A stretch of 64,000 bases of DNA, taken from the NCBI RefSeq assembly GCF_022829545.1, contig NZ_JAKSYM010000091.1:1-64000 (forward strand). Direction: 5' to 3'. A model generated the notes under the pieces. It ran no database searches. It worked only from the letters and a program-made list of their open reading frames with translations, and was not told the DNA's origin. The translations under genes were made by a program, and so were the position numbers. The first letter of the stretch is position 1, and each line of letters opens with the position of its first letter. This stretch comes from Methylobacterium sp. J-030. Lineage in GTDB: Bacteria; Pseudomonadota; Alphaproteobacteria; Rhizobiales; Beijerinckiaceae. This document shows, one piece after another, positions 51,586-61,086 of the stretch.

Positions 51586-51855
51586 GTGCTGAGGAAATTC
51601 CTGCTCGCGGCCCTGCTGGTGCTGGGCTTCGCGGCTGCGGCACCGGAGGGCGCGTCCGCCGCGCCGATCGGCCCGGGGCTCGCCCTGCCGGCCAATGCCG
51701 CCCCGGCGGTGACCGAGAAGGCCCAGTACTATTACCGTCGTCGCTTCTACGGTCCGCGGCCCTATTACCGCCGTCCCTACTTCTACCGGCGCCGGTTCTA
51801 CGGCCCGCGGCCCTACTATCGCCGTCCCTACTTCCGGCGCCGGTTCTACTACTGA
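51586..51855 (+). CDS. exported Tyr/Arg-rich repeat protein (89 aa)
   Basis: GTG at 51586 after AAGGGAG. Signal peptide RKFLLAALLVLGFAAAAPEG, cleavage near GASAAPI. The C-terminal half consists of repeats of RRRFYGPRPYYRRPYF, present twice, ending RRRFYY. The protein is very basic and aromatic. Function unknown; it may bind nucleic acid, cell-wall polymers or metal. A terminator follows. Confidence 0.75.
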   Translation: MLRKFLLAALLVLGFAAAAPEGASAAPIGPGLALPANAAPAVTEKAQYYYRRRFYGPRPYYRRPYFYRRRFYGPRPYYRRPYFRRRFYY

Positions 51856-51875
51856 GCCGATCCTGACCTGACCGA

Positions 51876-51905
51876 CCCGGCGGCTCCCCGAGCCGCCGGG
51901 TTTTT
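51876..51905 (+). terminator. intrinsic terminator after the Tyr/Arg-rich protein gene
   Basis: CCCGGCGGCTC pairs with GAGCCGCCGGG across a CCC loop, followed by TTTTTA. Confidence 0.92.
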
Positions 51906-52001
51906 AGTGACCCGATTCGAGATGCGCGTGGGAAGGCCATGCGATATGATGCAGGCGACGGGACCGTCGGCGACAGATCGGCCGGCCCGGGAGGACGCCT
52001 A

Positions 52002-52139
52002 ATGAACGATCTTGCGCAAAGCGCCGAGCGGGCGGCCGCGACGCCGGAATTCTGGCATTCCATCCCGCTCGAATGCATTCTGAGCGCGGCCGCCATCCTG
52101 CTGGCGGCGGGGCTCAAGCTCGCCGGCCTTCTGTCCTGA
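52002..52139 (+). CDS. small single-helix membrane protein (45 aa)
   Basis: ATG at 52002 with GGGAGGACG upstream. Product: MNDLAQSAERAAATPEFWHS then a hydrophobic helix CILSAAAILLAAGLKLAGLL. Looks like a small inner-membrane protein. A longer frame starting 51939 lacks a ribosome site. No family known. The thioesterase gene follows after 26 bases. Confidence 0.6.
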   Translation: MNDLAQSAERAAATPEFWHSIPLECILSAAAILLAAGLKLAGLLS

Positions 52140-52165
52140 CGGCGCGCGACGGACGGGTGGACGGC

Positions 52166-52618
52166 ATGGAGCACGTCGCAATCGCATCGGCCGCGGGCGC
52201 GGCGCCGCCTCCGGAGCTCGATGTGCCGAAGGGCGACCTGACGGTCCGCACCATCGCGATGCCGGCGGACACCAACGCCAACGGCGACATCTTCGGCGGC
52301 TGGGTGCTGTCGCAGATGGATCAGGCCGGCGGCATCGCGGGCGTCGACCGGGCGCAGGGCCGGGTCGTCACCGTGGCGCTCGATGCCATGACGTTCATCC
52401 GGCCGGTCCGGGTCGGCGACGTGCTGTGCGTCTACACCCGGGTCTCGCATGTCGGCCGGACCTCGATGAAGATCGAGGTCGAGGCCTGGGCGCGGCGCTT
52501 CTGCACCCAGGTCCGCGAGCGGGTGACGCAGGCCACCCTCACCTTCGTGGCGATCGACGAGGCGGGCCGGCCCCGGCCGATCCCGCCGGACATCGCCGCG
52601 CCCCGGGCGGCTACTTGA
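52166..52618 (+). CDS. acyl-CoA thioesterase, YciA-type hotdog fold
   Basis: 150 residues from ATG 52166. Hotdog signature: RTIAMPADTNANGDIFGGWV, LSQMDQAGGIAGVDRAQGRV, TVALDAMTFIRPVRVGDVLC, and ERVTQATLTFVAIDEAGRPR. The active-site Asn/Asp pattern ADTNANGDIFGGW is that of broad-range YciA/BACH thioesterases. It is convergent with sodC; the two genes overlap by 8 bases at their ends. Confidence 0.9.
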   Translation: MEHVAIASAAGAAPPPELDVPKGDLTVRTIAMPADTNANGDIFGGWVLSQMDQAGGIAGVDRAQGRVVTVALDAMTFIRPVRVGDVLCVYTRVSHVGRTSMKIEVEAWARRFCTQVRERVTQATLTFVAIDEAGRPRPIPPDIAAPRAAT

Positions 52619-53150
52619 TCACCGCGCAGGCGACCCGGTCGCCGGCGCCGCCGATCGGCTGGCTGGTGTGGTCGTCCTCGTTGGCGTGGATGATCAGCGC
52701 CGAGCCGTCCCCGTCCTTCAGGCCGCCCTCGCCGTTGAGCGGCGTCTCGCTCCAGACCTCCGCATTGGCCGAGCCGTCCTGCGCCACGTAGAGGTTCGGC
52801 AGGTCGCCCTCGTCGGGCCCGTCCGGGTTGAGCAGGCCGTGCTTGCTCTGATCGTGGTTCACGTGGGCCTTGGAGTTCATGAACTTCGGATCGTAGCAGT
52901 CGCCAACGGCGTGGAAATGCATGCCGTGCCAGCCGGGCGGCAGGGCGCCGGCCTGAAGCGCGACGCGCAGCACCAGGGCGTTGGCGCCGTCGCGGATCGC
53001 CAGCGAGCCGATCGTGTCGCCCTTGGCGTTCTTGATCGGCGCCGAGAAGGTCTCGGTGGCCTTGGCGGCCTCCTTCGGCGGCTCCTGGGCGTGGGCACCG
53101 CCCGCGGCGGCGGTCGCGAGCAGAGCGAGCAGCGGAAGGGTACGAATCAT
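52611..53150 (-). CDS. sodC: periplasmic Cu/Zn superoxide dismutase
   Basis: 179 residues with a signal peptide (LPLLALLATAAAGGAHA). Copper ligands His78 and His80 in GMHFHAVGDC, a third in AHVNHDQSKHG and His155 in IIHANEDDH; Cys85 and Cys175 form the expected disulfide. The usual Zn-site His of the HxGDLPN motif is Asp113 here (DEGDLPN), while Asp116 is kept. Dismutates superoxide in the periplasm. Confidence 0.9.
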   Translation of the reverse strand: MIRTLPLLALLATAAAGGAHAQEPPKEAAKATETFSAPIKNAKGDTIGSLAIRDGANALVLRVALQAGALPPGWHGMHFHAVGDCYDPKFMNSKAHVNHDQSKHGLLNPDGPDEGDLPNLYVAQDGSANAEVWSETPLNGEGGLKDGDGSALIIHANEDDHTSQPIGGAGDRVACAVIK

Positions 53151-53259
53151 GCGGTGGCTCTCCTGTCAGGCCCGGTCTAGTTAGGGAGCGCGGCGGCCGT
53201 CGACAGGGCCGCGCGCGAGAACCTATGCCGCAGATCTGCCGCGACCGCACGAAGCCCTG

Positions 53260-54024
53260 ATGACCTCAGACCGGACCATACCGGACCGCGCCCCGACCCC
53301 GCGGCGCGCCGACCTGTTCCTCGTGGAGCACGGCCATTTCGAGAGCCGGGCCCGGGCGCAGGCCGCGATCCGGGCGGGGAAGGTGCGGGTCGACGGCAGG
53401 CCGCTGACGCGCGCCTCCGAGACGATCGAGCCGGGGACGCGGATCGAGGCCGCCCCGGAACACCCCTACGCCTCGCGCGGCGGCCTCAAGCTCGCCGCGG
53501 CCCTGGACGCGTTCGACCTGGACCCGACGGGCCGCGTCGCCCTCGATATCGGTGCGTCAACCGGCGGCTTCACCGACGTGCTGCTCGCCCGGGGGGCACG
53601 CCATGTCCACGCGGTCGATGTCGGCCGGGGGCAGCTTCATCCGCGGATCGCGGCCGATCCCCGTGTCACGAACCGGGAGGGCACCGACATCCGCAGCCTC
53701 GATCCGGCCGCGCTGATGCCGCGCCCGGATTTCGCGAGCGTCGATGTCAGCTTCATCGGCCTGCGCCTCGTGCTGCCGGCGCTCCCGGCGCTCCTGGCAC
53801 CGGGCTCGGGCCTCGTCGCGCTGATCAAGCCGCAATTCGAGGCCGGACGCGAGCGGATCGGCCGGGGCGGCCTCGTGCGCGATCCCGCCGTCCATGCCGA
53901 GGTCTGCGCGGCGGTGCGCAGCGCGCTGGAGGGGCTCGGCGCCGCAATCCTCGGCCTGATCGCCTCCCCCGTGACCGGCGGCGACGGCAATGCCGAATTC
54001 CTGATCGGCGCGAGGTTTTCTTGA
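53260..54024 (+). CDS. tlyA: TlyA-family rRNA methyltransferase / S4-FtsJ protein
   Basis: 254 residues: N-terminal S4 domain (RADLFLVEHGHFESRARAQA, then GKVRVDGRPLTRASETIEPG) and an FtsJ-like methyltransferase with GRVALDIGASTGGFTDVLLA, HAVDVGRGQLHPRI and DFASVDVSFIGLRLVLPAL. TlyA proteins 2'-O-methylate rRNA in actinobacteria and helicobacters; the role here is inferred. Its stop overlaps the next start by 4 bases. Confidence 0.88.
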   Translation: MTSDRTIPDRAPTPRRADLFLVEHGHFESRARAQAAIRAGKVRVDGRPLTRASETIEPGTRIEAAPEHPYASRGGLKLAAALDAFDLDPTGRVALDIGASTGGFTDVLLARGARHVHAVDVGRGQLHPRIAADPRVTNREGTDIRSLDPAALMPRPDFASVDVSFIGLRLVLPALPALLAPGSGLVALIKPQFEAGRERIGRGGLVRDPAVHAEVCAAVRSALEGLGAAILGLIASPVTGGDGNAEFLIGARFS

Positions 54025-55256
54025 GCGAGACGGTCACGATCCGGGAGCTCGGCGCCCGCGGCGACGGCATCGCGGAGGATGGGACCCTCGTGCCCTACGC
54101 GCTGCCGGGCGAGCACGTGGCGATCCGGCGCGAGGGACGCCGCGCCGAGCTGCTGGGCCTCGAGCTGGCCTCCGCCGACCGCGTCGAACCGTTCTGCCCC
54201 TACGTCATGCGCTGCGGCGGCTGCCGGACGCAGCACCTCGCCCGGCCGGCCGAGCTCGCCTGGAAGCGGGGCCTCGTCGCCCAGGCACTGTCGCAGGCCG
54301 GGCTCGACGTGACGCCCGACCCCACCATCGACGCCCACGGCGCGGGGCGGCGGCGGCTCACGCTCCATGTCCGGGCCGTCGAGGGCCGGGCCGAGGCCGG
54401 CCTGATGGCGGCGCGCAGCCACGCGCTGGTGCCGATCGACCACTGCCCGATCACCGTGCCGGCGCTGCACCCGGCGCCCGAGGTTGCGTGCCGCCTCGCC
54501 GCCCCCCTGGGCCACGGCCGCAAACCCCTCGACGTTGCGGTCACCGCCACCGACCAGGGTCTCGATATCGACCTGCGCGGCCACGGGCCGGTGAGCGCGG
54601 GCGTCGGCGCCGCCCTGGTGCGGATCGCGGGCGAACTCGGGCTCGCCCGGCTGTCGCTCCACGGCGAGCGCCTGATGGAAGCCGAGCCGGTCTCGGTGAC
54701 CGGCGACGGCACGCGCCTCTACCCGCCGCCCGGCGGCTTCCTCCAGGCCACCGCCGCGGGACAGGCCGCCCTGACGGAGCTGACCCTCGCGGCCCTCGGC
54801 CCCCGCCTGCGCCGCGTTGCCGACCTGTTCGCGGGCTGCGGGCCGCTCAGCCTCGCGATGGCCGGGCGCGCCGCGATCCACGCTGTAGAATCCGATGCCG
54901 CCGCGCTCGCCGGCCTCGACCGGGCCGCCCGGGCGGCGACGGGCCTGCGGAGCATCACCACCGAGCGCCGCGACCTGTTCCGCCGCCCGCTGCTGCCCCT
55001 CGAGCTCGACGCCTTCGACGCGGTGGTGCTCGATCCGCCCCGGGCCGGCGCGGAGGCCCAGGCCCGCCAGCTCGCCGCCGCGAAGGTGCCACTGGTCATC
55101 GGCATTGCCTGCGACGCCGGCACCTTCGCCCGCGACGCCGCCACCCTCGTGGCCGGCGGCTACAGGCTGGAGTCGGTCACGCCGGTCGACCAGTTCCGCC
55201 ACGCGGGGCATGTCGAGATGGTCGGCGTGTTCCGGCGCGCCGCGCGGCGTCGGTGA
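54021..55256 (+). CDS. RNA m5U methyltransferase, RlmD/TrmA-like
   Basis: 411 residues from TTG 54021, overlapping the tlyA stop. N-terminal TRAM-like part (VTIRELGARGDGIAEDGTLV), Fe-S cluster Cys pattern in FCPYVMRCGGCRTQHLA, SAM motif ADLFAGCGPLSLAMAGRA, VVLDPPRAGAEAQARQ and a C-terminal catalytic Cys region IGIACDAGTFARDAATL. It methylates uridine-5 in 23S rRNA or tRNA; which site is unclear. Confidence 0.88.
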   Translation: MSETVTIRELGARGDGIAEDGTLVPYALPGEHVAIRREGRRAELLGLELASADRVEPFCPYVMRCGGCRTQHLARPAELAWKRGLVAQALSQAGLDVTPDPTIDAHGAGRRRLTLHVRAVEGRAEAGLMAARSHALVPIDHCPITVPALHPAPEVACRLAAPLGHGRKPLDVAVTATDQGLDIDLRGHGPVSAGVGAALVRIAGELGLARLSLHGERLMEAEPVSVTGDGTRLYPPPGGFLQATAAGQAALTELTLAALGPRLRRVADLFAGCGPLSLAMAGRAAIHAVESDAAALAGLDRAARAATGLRSITTERRDLFRRPLLPLELDAFDAVVLDPPRAGAEAQARQLAAAKVPLVIGIACDAGTFARDAATLVAGGYRLESVTPVDQFRHAGHVEMVGVFRRAARRR

Positions 55257-55310
55257 GGCACGCAACCTGCGGCGGAGTCTCACGTTCTCCCCGGCGATTG
55301 GAGATTTTCC

Positions 55311-55583
55311 ATGCCCCGAGGATCCCTGCGTCTGCTGGCGCTCGCCGCCCTGAGCCTCGCCCTGCCCGGCTCGCTGGCGGCCCAGACCGTCGCGCCCGAC
55401 CAGACCGGCACCGGCGGAGGCCCCGCTTCGACGATCACGGCGCCGAACACCAACCGTTACGGCGTCACCAAGCCGCCCGGCACCTCCATGGGCCCCGGCG
55501 AGGTCCCGTCCCGCCGGCAGCAGCGGCGCGAACGGGCGCTCACCGACAAGATCGACGACAGCATCTGCGACGGCTGCAATTAG
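55311..55583 (+). CDS. small exported hypothetical protein (90 aa)
   Basis: Signal peptide MPRGSLRLLALAALSLALPG, cleavage near LAAQTV. The mature part is Gly/Thr/Pro-rich (TGTGGGPASTITAPNTNRYG, TKPPGTSMGPGEV), then basic SRRQQRRERALTDKIDD and a Cys pair SICDGCN at the very end. No family known. Follows the methyltransferase by 54 bases. Confidence 0.7.
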   Translation: MPRGSLRLLALAALSLALPGSLAAQTVAPDQTGTGGGPASTITAPNTNRYGVTKPPGTSMGPGEVPSRRQQRRERALTDKIDDSICDGCN

Positions 55584-55716
55584 AGGTGTCTATGCCGCAT
55601 CGGGCACCGGTTTGGCGAAGAAGCGTCAGCTCGAAGCCTCGGGGCCGCGCACGATCGCAACGCGCAGGTCACATAATCGCACTGCGTGGCAAGATCATCG
55701 AAGGATCCCACCCGCC

Positions 55717-55830
55717 CCTCATCCTGAGGTGCCCGCGCCAGCGGACCTCAAAGGAGGGCTCCAGGGATCGCGCGGCTGGCTGGAGGGCTCCTTCGAGGCC
55801 TCCGCTACGCTCCGGCACCTCAGGATGAGG
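55717..55830. repeat. 114-bp inverted-repeat element, copy 3
   Basis: Same ends (CCTCATCCTGAGGTGCC / GCACCTCAGGATGAGG) and same length as copies 1 and 2, with internal CAAAGGAGGGCTCCAGG and GGGCTCCTTCGAGG. It lies in the 485-base gap between the exported protein gene and corA; nothing else is seen in that gap. Confidence 0.85.
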
Positions 55831-56068
55831 TCGTGGGTTGGACAACCAACCCGAAGCATCCTGATGCGTGTCATGTACCGTTTGGAACACGTGGGGCACG
55901 GCTTTAGGCTCATCGCGGCAAGCGCCGGCTCGGAACCGGGCCGCAATGTCACGGAAGCGTCAGAAAACACCGCCACACCCGCGGCGCAGCTTGCGCCGGG
56001 AGTCGCCGTGCCGGATGCGGATCAATCCCAGCGCTGTCCCGTGACCGTCCTGCACCCGAGACCTGTTC

Positions 56069-57073
56069 GTGATCTTCATCCACCAGCCTGCCCTCGGCTC
56101 CGGATCCACGCTGCTTGAACGCCGCGTCATCGATCTGCAGGACCCGATCCCCGAGGATACCGTCTGGCTCGATCTCATCCGCCCGAGCCGCGAGGAGGAG
56201 ATGAAGGTCGAGGCTTTCGCGGGCATCGAGGTGCCGACCCGCGAGGAGATGAAGGACATCGAGCCCTCCGAGCTGCTCTACGTCGAGGAGGGCGCCCGCT
56301 ACATGACCGGCCGGGTGCTCTCGAAGGTCAGCGACTCCGAGGATCCGGGACTCACCGGCATCACCTTCATCCTGCGGGGCAACCGCCTCGTGACCGTGCG
56401 CCACGAGGAGCCGCAGGCCTTCCGGATGTACACGCAGCGCGCCGGCCGCTCGATGGGCAACGGCGGCGCCTCCACGCCCTCCGGCGAGTCGATCCTGGCG
56501 GGCCTGATCGAGGCGGTGATCGACCGGGCGGCCGACGTGCTCCAGCTCCAGGGCGAGCGGATCGACCGCCTCTCGGGCAAGATCTTCGAGGCGCAGGAGG
56601 ACCCCTCGGCCCGCAACACAGCCCTTCAGGACACGTTGCGCGCCCTGGGGCGGCACGGCGACCTCATCTCGAAACAGCGCGAGAGCCTGGTCTCGATGGA
56701 GCGAATCCTGCTCTCGCTCTCGGCGACCTACCGGACCAACAAGGCGCCGCGCGATCTGCGCGAGGATGTCCGCTCGACCCTGCGGGATCTTCAATCCCTG
56801 GAGGAGCACGCGACCTTCCTCAATAACAAAATTCAATTCCTGCTCGACGCGACCCTCGGCCTCGTCAACCTCGAGCAGAACAACATCATCAAGCTGTTCT
56901 CGGTCATGGCCGTCGTCTTCATGCCGCCGACCCTGATCGCCTCGATCTACGGCATGAATTTCAAGTCGATCCCTGAGCTAGATCTACCGTACGGCTACCC
57001 CATGGCTTTGGTCATGATGGTGATTGCCGCGGTATTCCCATATTTTTTCTTCCGCTGGAAGAAGTGGCTGTAG
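56069..57073 (+). CDS. corA: CorA-family magnesium/cobalt transport protein
   Basis: 334 residues. Large N-terminal cytosolic domain (VWLDLIRPSREEEMKVEAFA, FILRGNRLVTVRHEEPQAFR), long helix, then two C-terminal helices with the hallmark YGMNF (GMN motif) between them: FSVMAVVFMPPTLIASIYGM and the second ALVMMVIAAVFPYFFFRW. Forms a pentameric Mg2+ channel. The start is GTG at 56069. Confidence 0.95.
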   Translation: MIFIHQPALGSGSTLLERRVIDLQDPIPEDTVWLDLIRPSREEEMKVEAFAGIEVPTREEMKDIEPSELLYVEEGARYMTGRVLSKVSDSEDPGLTGITFILRGNRLVTVRHEEPQAFRMYTQRAGRSMGNGGASTPSGESILAGLIEAVIDRAADVLQLQGERIDRLSGKIFEAQEDPSARNTALQDTLRALGRHGDLISKQRESLVSMERILLSLSATYRTNKAPRDLREDVRSTLRDLQSLEEHATFLNNKIQFLLDATLGLVNLEQNNIIKLFSVMAVVFMPPTLIASIYGMNFKSIPELDLPYGYPMALVMMVIAAVFPYFFFRWKKWL

Positions 57074-57170
57074 GCACATGTGCTGGTGTAGTGCCGACGA
57101 ATAATTAAGAAGCCTGTGGGAGAACGCCCCAGCCTGAAACCGCGGTTTGCACGCGAGGACGGAAGCGACC

Positions 57171-58856
57171 ATGCAGTTCTCCCTCAAGACCGTGCTCTCC
57201 GGCGCGATCGGCCTGCTCGCGCTCGCCGCCGTCGGGCAGGGCATTGCCAGCGTGGTGGCCCTGTCGGAGATCGAGGCGAACGCCATCACGGTCTCGGAGC
57301 GGGCGCTGCCCACCCAGAACCTCGCCGAATCGATCGGAAAGGCCGTCCGGGACGCGCGTCTGAACCTCTACAGGCTCGCGGTAGCCTCCCCCGATGTCGC
57401 CGCCCTGGACAGGAACCAGACCGCGCTCACCGACACGCTCGGGACCCTCTCCGACCTGCGCCAGGCCTTCCAGAGCCGCCTGACGAAGCCCGCGGACCAA
57501 GCGATCTACGAGCGCTTCACCACGGCCTGGAACGCTTACCAGAACATCCAGCTCCAGGTTGTCGAGCTGATGATCGCGGACGACAAGGCCGGCGCCCTCG
57601 CGCTCGTGCTGAATCCGACGACCGGGGCTCAGAACGATGCGGCCGTGGCGAGCCTCACCGAGACGATCGCCTCGGCCCGAGCGCAGACGGAGGCCAGCGT
57701 CGCCGAGACCGCGCGGGAAGCGACCCGCGCCAAGCTCATCGCGCTCGCCGCGACCGTGGTCGGCCTCGTGGTCGCTGCGGCCGCTCTGCTGTTCGCGGTC
57801 TTCGGGATCGCCCGGCCGATCGCACGCATGACCGGCGCCATGGGGCGGCTGGCCGAGGGCGACGGGACCGTGGCGGTTCCCCATACCGGGCGCCGCGACG
57901 AGATCGGCGCGATGGCGGCCGCCGTGCAGGTGTTCAAGGACAACCTCATCCGCAGCCGCGCGCTGGAGCGGGACACCGCCCTCGCCCGACAGGATGCCGA
58001 GACCCAGCGCCGCCGCGCGGTCCACGCGATGGCCGACTCCTTCGAGGCCGCGGTCGGCGGCGTGCTGGCGCGCGTCTCAGACGCCGCAAGCGGGTTGCGC
58101 GTGGACGCCGAAGCGATGTCGAGCACGGCCACCCATACGGCCGAGCGTTCGGCGACGGTGGCGGGGGCCGCGCAGGAGGCGGCGCAGCATGTCGGCACCG
58201 TGGCGGCGGCCGCGGAGGAACTCGGCGCGTCGGTCCAGGAGATCAGCCGCCAGGTGGACGGCTCGGCTGATCTCGCCCGGGGCGCGGTGGTCCAGGCCGG
58301 CGAGACCGCCCGCCACGTGCAGGAGTTGAGCGCGGCGGCGGGCCGGATCGGGGACGTGGTGCGGCTCATCACCGACATCGCCGGCCAGACCAACCTGCTC
58401 GCGCTCAACGCGACCATCGAGGCGGCCCGCGCAGGGGCGGCCGGCAAGGGCTTCGCCGTGGTCGCCGCCGAGGTGAAGCAGCTCGCCGAGCAGACCGCCA
58501 AGGCCACGGGAGAGATCGCCGGCCAGGTCGGCCGCATCCAGGGGGCGACGGGTCAGACCGTCAACGCGATCGACGGCATCGTGGCGCGGATCCGCGAGAT
58601 CGACGGCGTGGCGACCTCGATCGCGGCGGCCGTCGAGGAGCAGGGTGCGGCGACCCGGGAGATCGCCCGCAACGTTGCGGAAGCCGCCGTGGGGACCGGC
58701 GCGGTCACCGGCACGATCGACGCGGTGGCGCAGGCCGCCGACGAGACCGGCACGGCCGCCACGCGGATGCTCGCCTCGGCGGCGGGCCTCTCGGAGCAAT
58801 CCGCCGCGCTGCGCCGGGAGATCGACACGTTCCTGGCAACCGTGCGGGCCGCCTGA
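57171..58856 (+). CDS. methyl-accepting chemotaxis protein
   Basis: 561 residues from ATG 57171. First membrane helix [20 protein letters not shown], periplasmic four-helix-bundle sensor (about 30-190), second helix [24 protein letters not shown] domain ([20 protein letters not shown]), then the signalling domain with the tip [20 protein letters not shown] and [20 protein letters not shown]. Typical of Rhizobiales receptors. Ligand unknown. Upstream ATG 57147 lacks a clear site. Confidence 0.95.
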   Translation: MQFSLKTVLSGAIGLLALAAVGQGIASVVALSEIEANAITVSERALPTQNLAESIGKAVRDARLNLYRLAVASPDVAALDRNQTALTDTLGTLSDLRQAFQSRLTKPADQAIYERFTTAWNAYQNIQLQVVELMIADDKAGALALVLNPTTGAQNDAAVASLTETIASARAQTEASVAETAREATRAKLIALAATVVGLVVAAAALLFAVFGIARPIARMTGAMGRLAEGDGTVAVPHTGRRDEIGAMAAAVQVFKDNLIRSRALERDTALARQDAETQRRRAVHAMADSFEAAVGGVLARVSDAASGLRVDAEAMSSTATHTAERSATVAGAAQEAAQHVGTVAAAAEELGASVQEISRQVDGSADLARGAVVQAGETARHVQELSAAAGRIGDVVRLITDIAGQTNLLALNATIEAARAGAAGKGFAVVAAEVKQLAEQTAKATGEIAGQVGRIQGATGQTVNAIDGIVARIREIDGVATSIAAAVEEQGAATREIARNVAEAAVGTGAVTGTIDAVAQAADETGTAATRMLASAAGLSEQSAALRREIDTFLATVRAA

Positions 58857-58931
58857 CGCTCAGCCCGGGCTCGACAGCGTCATCAGCACGAACCCGGAGC
58901 CGATCAGGCCGGCCGTGCGGATCCGCGCCCG

Positions 58932-59005
58932 CCCTCCCCCTCTACGGGGGCGGAGCGGAGCCGCTCATCGCTTCTCCCCCGTAGAGGGGCAGGGAGGGCG
59001 CGTAC
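58932..59005. repeat. C/G-rich inverted repeat, third locus
   Basis: CCCTCCCCCTCTACGGGGGC faces CCCCGTAGAGGGGCAGGGAG, giving a long imperfect hairpin between the convergent receptor and radical SAM genes. Same family as 4731-4911 and 7184-7344. Confidence 0.7.
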
Positions 59006-59155
59006 CGGAGCGCGGTGCCAGTCCCAACAAACCGTCCGGGAGGAGAGCACGCCTCGGCCGGAGATACGTGAACATCGGAGCCCGCACCGGATGAGAGAAA
59101 GCCGCGGGGCCTCCCCGGACGCGAACGCGCCCGGGATCAAGCGGGCCGAGGCCCG

Positions 59156-60844
59156 TCACGCCACCGCGGCCAGGTGCTTCACTTCGGCCTTCGCCACGAC
59201 CTTGCCCACCGGCGCAGCCTTGCCGGCGGTCTCGGCCTCCGGGGCGAGGACCGGCGGCTGCACCCAGCGGCCGGCATCGAGCTCGGTGATCCGGCCGTTG
59301 ATCTCGCGGATGACGTAGCGCGAGAACGGGTAGACGTGCAGGTAGATCACCATGTTGGTGACCACCGCCTCCAGGGCCGCCGGGTTGTTGCGGGCGGTCT
59401 CGAGGAACACGCTCCAGAAGTGCTTGGCGAGTTCCGGCCGCCGCACGGTCATCCGCCAGCACACCCGGGCGAGCGACCAAAGATCGTGGGCGATGTGGCG
59501 CCAGTTGAGTTTTTGCGCCGCGAATTTCGGCCGCTTCACCCGCCGGGCCACGACGCGCACCCGGTCGAAGAAGTTCACCGGGTCGTAGACCTCCTGCAGG
59601 ACGTCGCGATAATCGGCCAGCACGTCGCGCTGCGGGCGCAGGGTCACGAAGTTGAGCCCCTGCGTGCACTGGTCGCCCTGGTCGGCGGTGGTGTGCGCGT
59701 AGTTCTCGTAGAGCCGGCCCTCCTTGCGCAGGCGGCGCGAGAGCTGGGTGTTCGGCAGCGCGAACAGCAGGCCGACCATCGCGATCGGGATGCCGGTCTG
59801 GCTGATGCACAGCGACATCGCCTTGGAGATGCTGTCCTGCTCGGTGTCGAAGCCGACGATGAAGCCGGCGGTGACGAACATCCCGTTCTCGTAGAGCTTG
59901 TGGACGCTGTCGGCGATCGAGCGCTTGGTGTTCTGCTTCTTCTGAGTCTGGATCAGGGTCGCCTCGTCGGGCGTCTCGATCCCGGTGAACAGGGCGAAGA
60001 AGTTCGCGTCCCGCATCATCCCGAGCAGTTCCTCGTCGTCCGCGAGGTTCAGCGAGGCCTCGGTCGAGAACTTGAACGGGTAGCCGTGATCCGCCTGCCA
60101 TTGGATCAGGTGCGGCAGGAACAGCTTGATCGCCTTCTTGTTGCCGATCAGGTTGTCGTCGACGAAGTCGACATGGCCGCGGTAGCCCAGGCCGTAGAGC
60201 CGGTCGAGCTCGGCCAGCATCTGCGGCGCGGTCTTGGTCCGCGGCGACCGGCCGTACAGCTCGATGATGTCGCAGAACTCGCAGGTGAACGGGCAGCCGC
60301 GGGAGAACTGGACGCCGATATAGAGGTAGTGGCTGAAGGTCAGCAGGTCGAACCGCGGAATCGGGCTCTTGGTGACGTCGGCCTTGAATTTTTCCGCCGT
60401 GAAGCGACCGCGGCGTTCGCCCGCCTCCCAGGCCGCCACGAAGGTGTCGAGGATGCCCTCGGCCTCGCCCAGCACCAGGAAGTCCGCCTTGTCATAGACT
60501 TCCGGCGTCGAGGTGGGGGCCGGGCCGCCGACGCAGACCGGAATACCCAAAGCCACGCACTTGTCGATCACGACGAGACAGTCCGGCTCCTGGGGCAGCA
60601 TGCCGCCGGTCATCACGAGGTCGGCCGCGCGGATCTGCGCGTCCGTCAGCTCCTCGCAGTTGCGGTTGACCAGCGTCACCTGCCAGGCCGGCGGCAGCAT
60701 CGCGGCGAGCGTGATCAGGCCGAGGGGCGGCGCCGGGGCGCGGGCGCCCTGGATCTCCATGGCCTCTTTGAAGTTCCACATGGAGTTCTCGTAGAACTTC
60801 GGGAAAACCATGAGCACGCGCGGGGCCGTGTTCGCTTCCGACAT
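59156..60844 (-). CDS. B12-binding radical SAM protein with DUF4070-like C-terminus
   Basis: 562 residues. N-terminal cobalamin-binding fold (RVLMVFPKFYENSMWNFKEA, ADLVMTGGMLPQ), then the radical SAM CxxxCxxC in SRGCPFTCEFCDIIELYGRS near residue 190, VDFVDDNLIGNKKAIKLFLP, and a C-terminal part as in HpnP/HpnR hopanoid methylases. It may methylate a lipid or other unactivated carbon. I do not call it hpnP because the N-terminus differs from the HpnP I recall. Confidence 0.82.
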   Translation of the reverse strand: MSEANTAPRVLMVFPKFYENSMWNFKEAMEIQGARAPAPPLGLITLAAMLPPAWQVTLVNRNCEELTDAQIRAADLVMTGGMLPQEPDCLVVIDKCVALGIPVCVGGPAPTSTPEVYDKADFLVLGEAEGILDTFVAAWEAGERRGRFTAEKFKADVTKSPIPRFDLLTFSHYLYIGVQFSRGCPFTCEFCDIIELYGRSPRTKTAPQMLAELDRLYGLGYRGHVDFVDDNLIGNKKAIKLFLPHLIQWQADHGYPFKFSTEASLNLADDEELLGMMRDANFFALFTGIETPDEATLIQTQKKQNTKRSIADSVHKLYENGMFVTAGFIVGFDTEQDSISKAMSLCISQTGIPIAMVGLLFALPNTQLSRRLRKEGRLYENYAHTTADQGDQCTQGLNFVTLRPQRDVLADYRDVLQEVYDPVNFFDRVRVVARRVKRPKFAAQKLNWRHIAHDLWSLARVCWRMTVRRPELAKHFWSVFLETARNNPAALEAVVTNMVIYLHVYPFSRYVIREINGRITELDAGRWVQPPVLAPEAETAGKAAPVGKVVAKAEVKHLAAVA

Positions 60845-61086
60845 GCCAGTTTCCCTCGTTCTTACGGGCGGTCCGCTCCGAAAGGGTCGGAGCGGGCGCA
60901 GGAGCGACCTTCACTTGCGGGCGAAATGAGGCCGTTTTTCGCTGCCGCAACAATCCGGATCGCAGCGGCCGACAGGACGCCCGTCCGGGCGCCGCGAATC
61001 AACCCCTCGTCGCACCGCGGCGGGGAATTCCGGTCCCTTATCCGGGGGTTGCGCCATTTCGGCGACAGCCGCCACACCGCGGTTGA

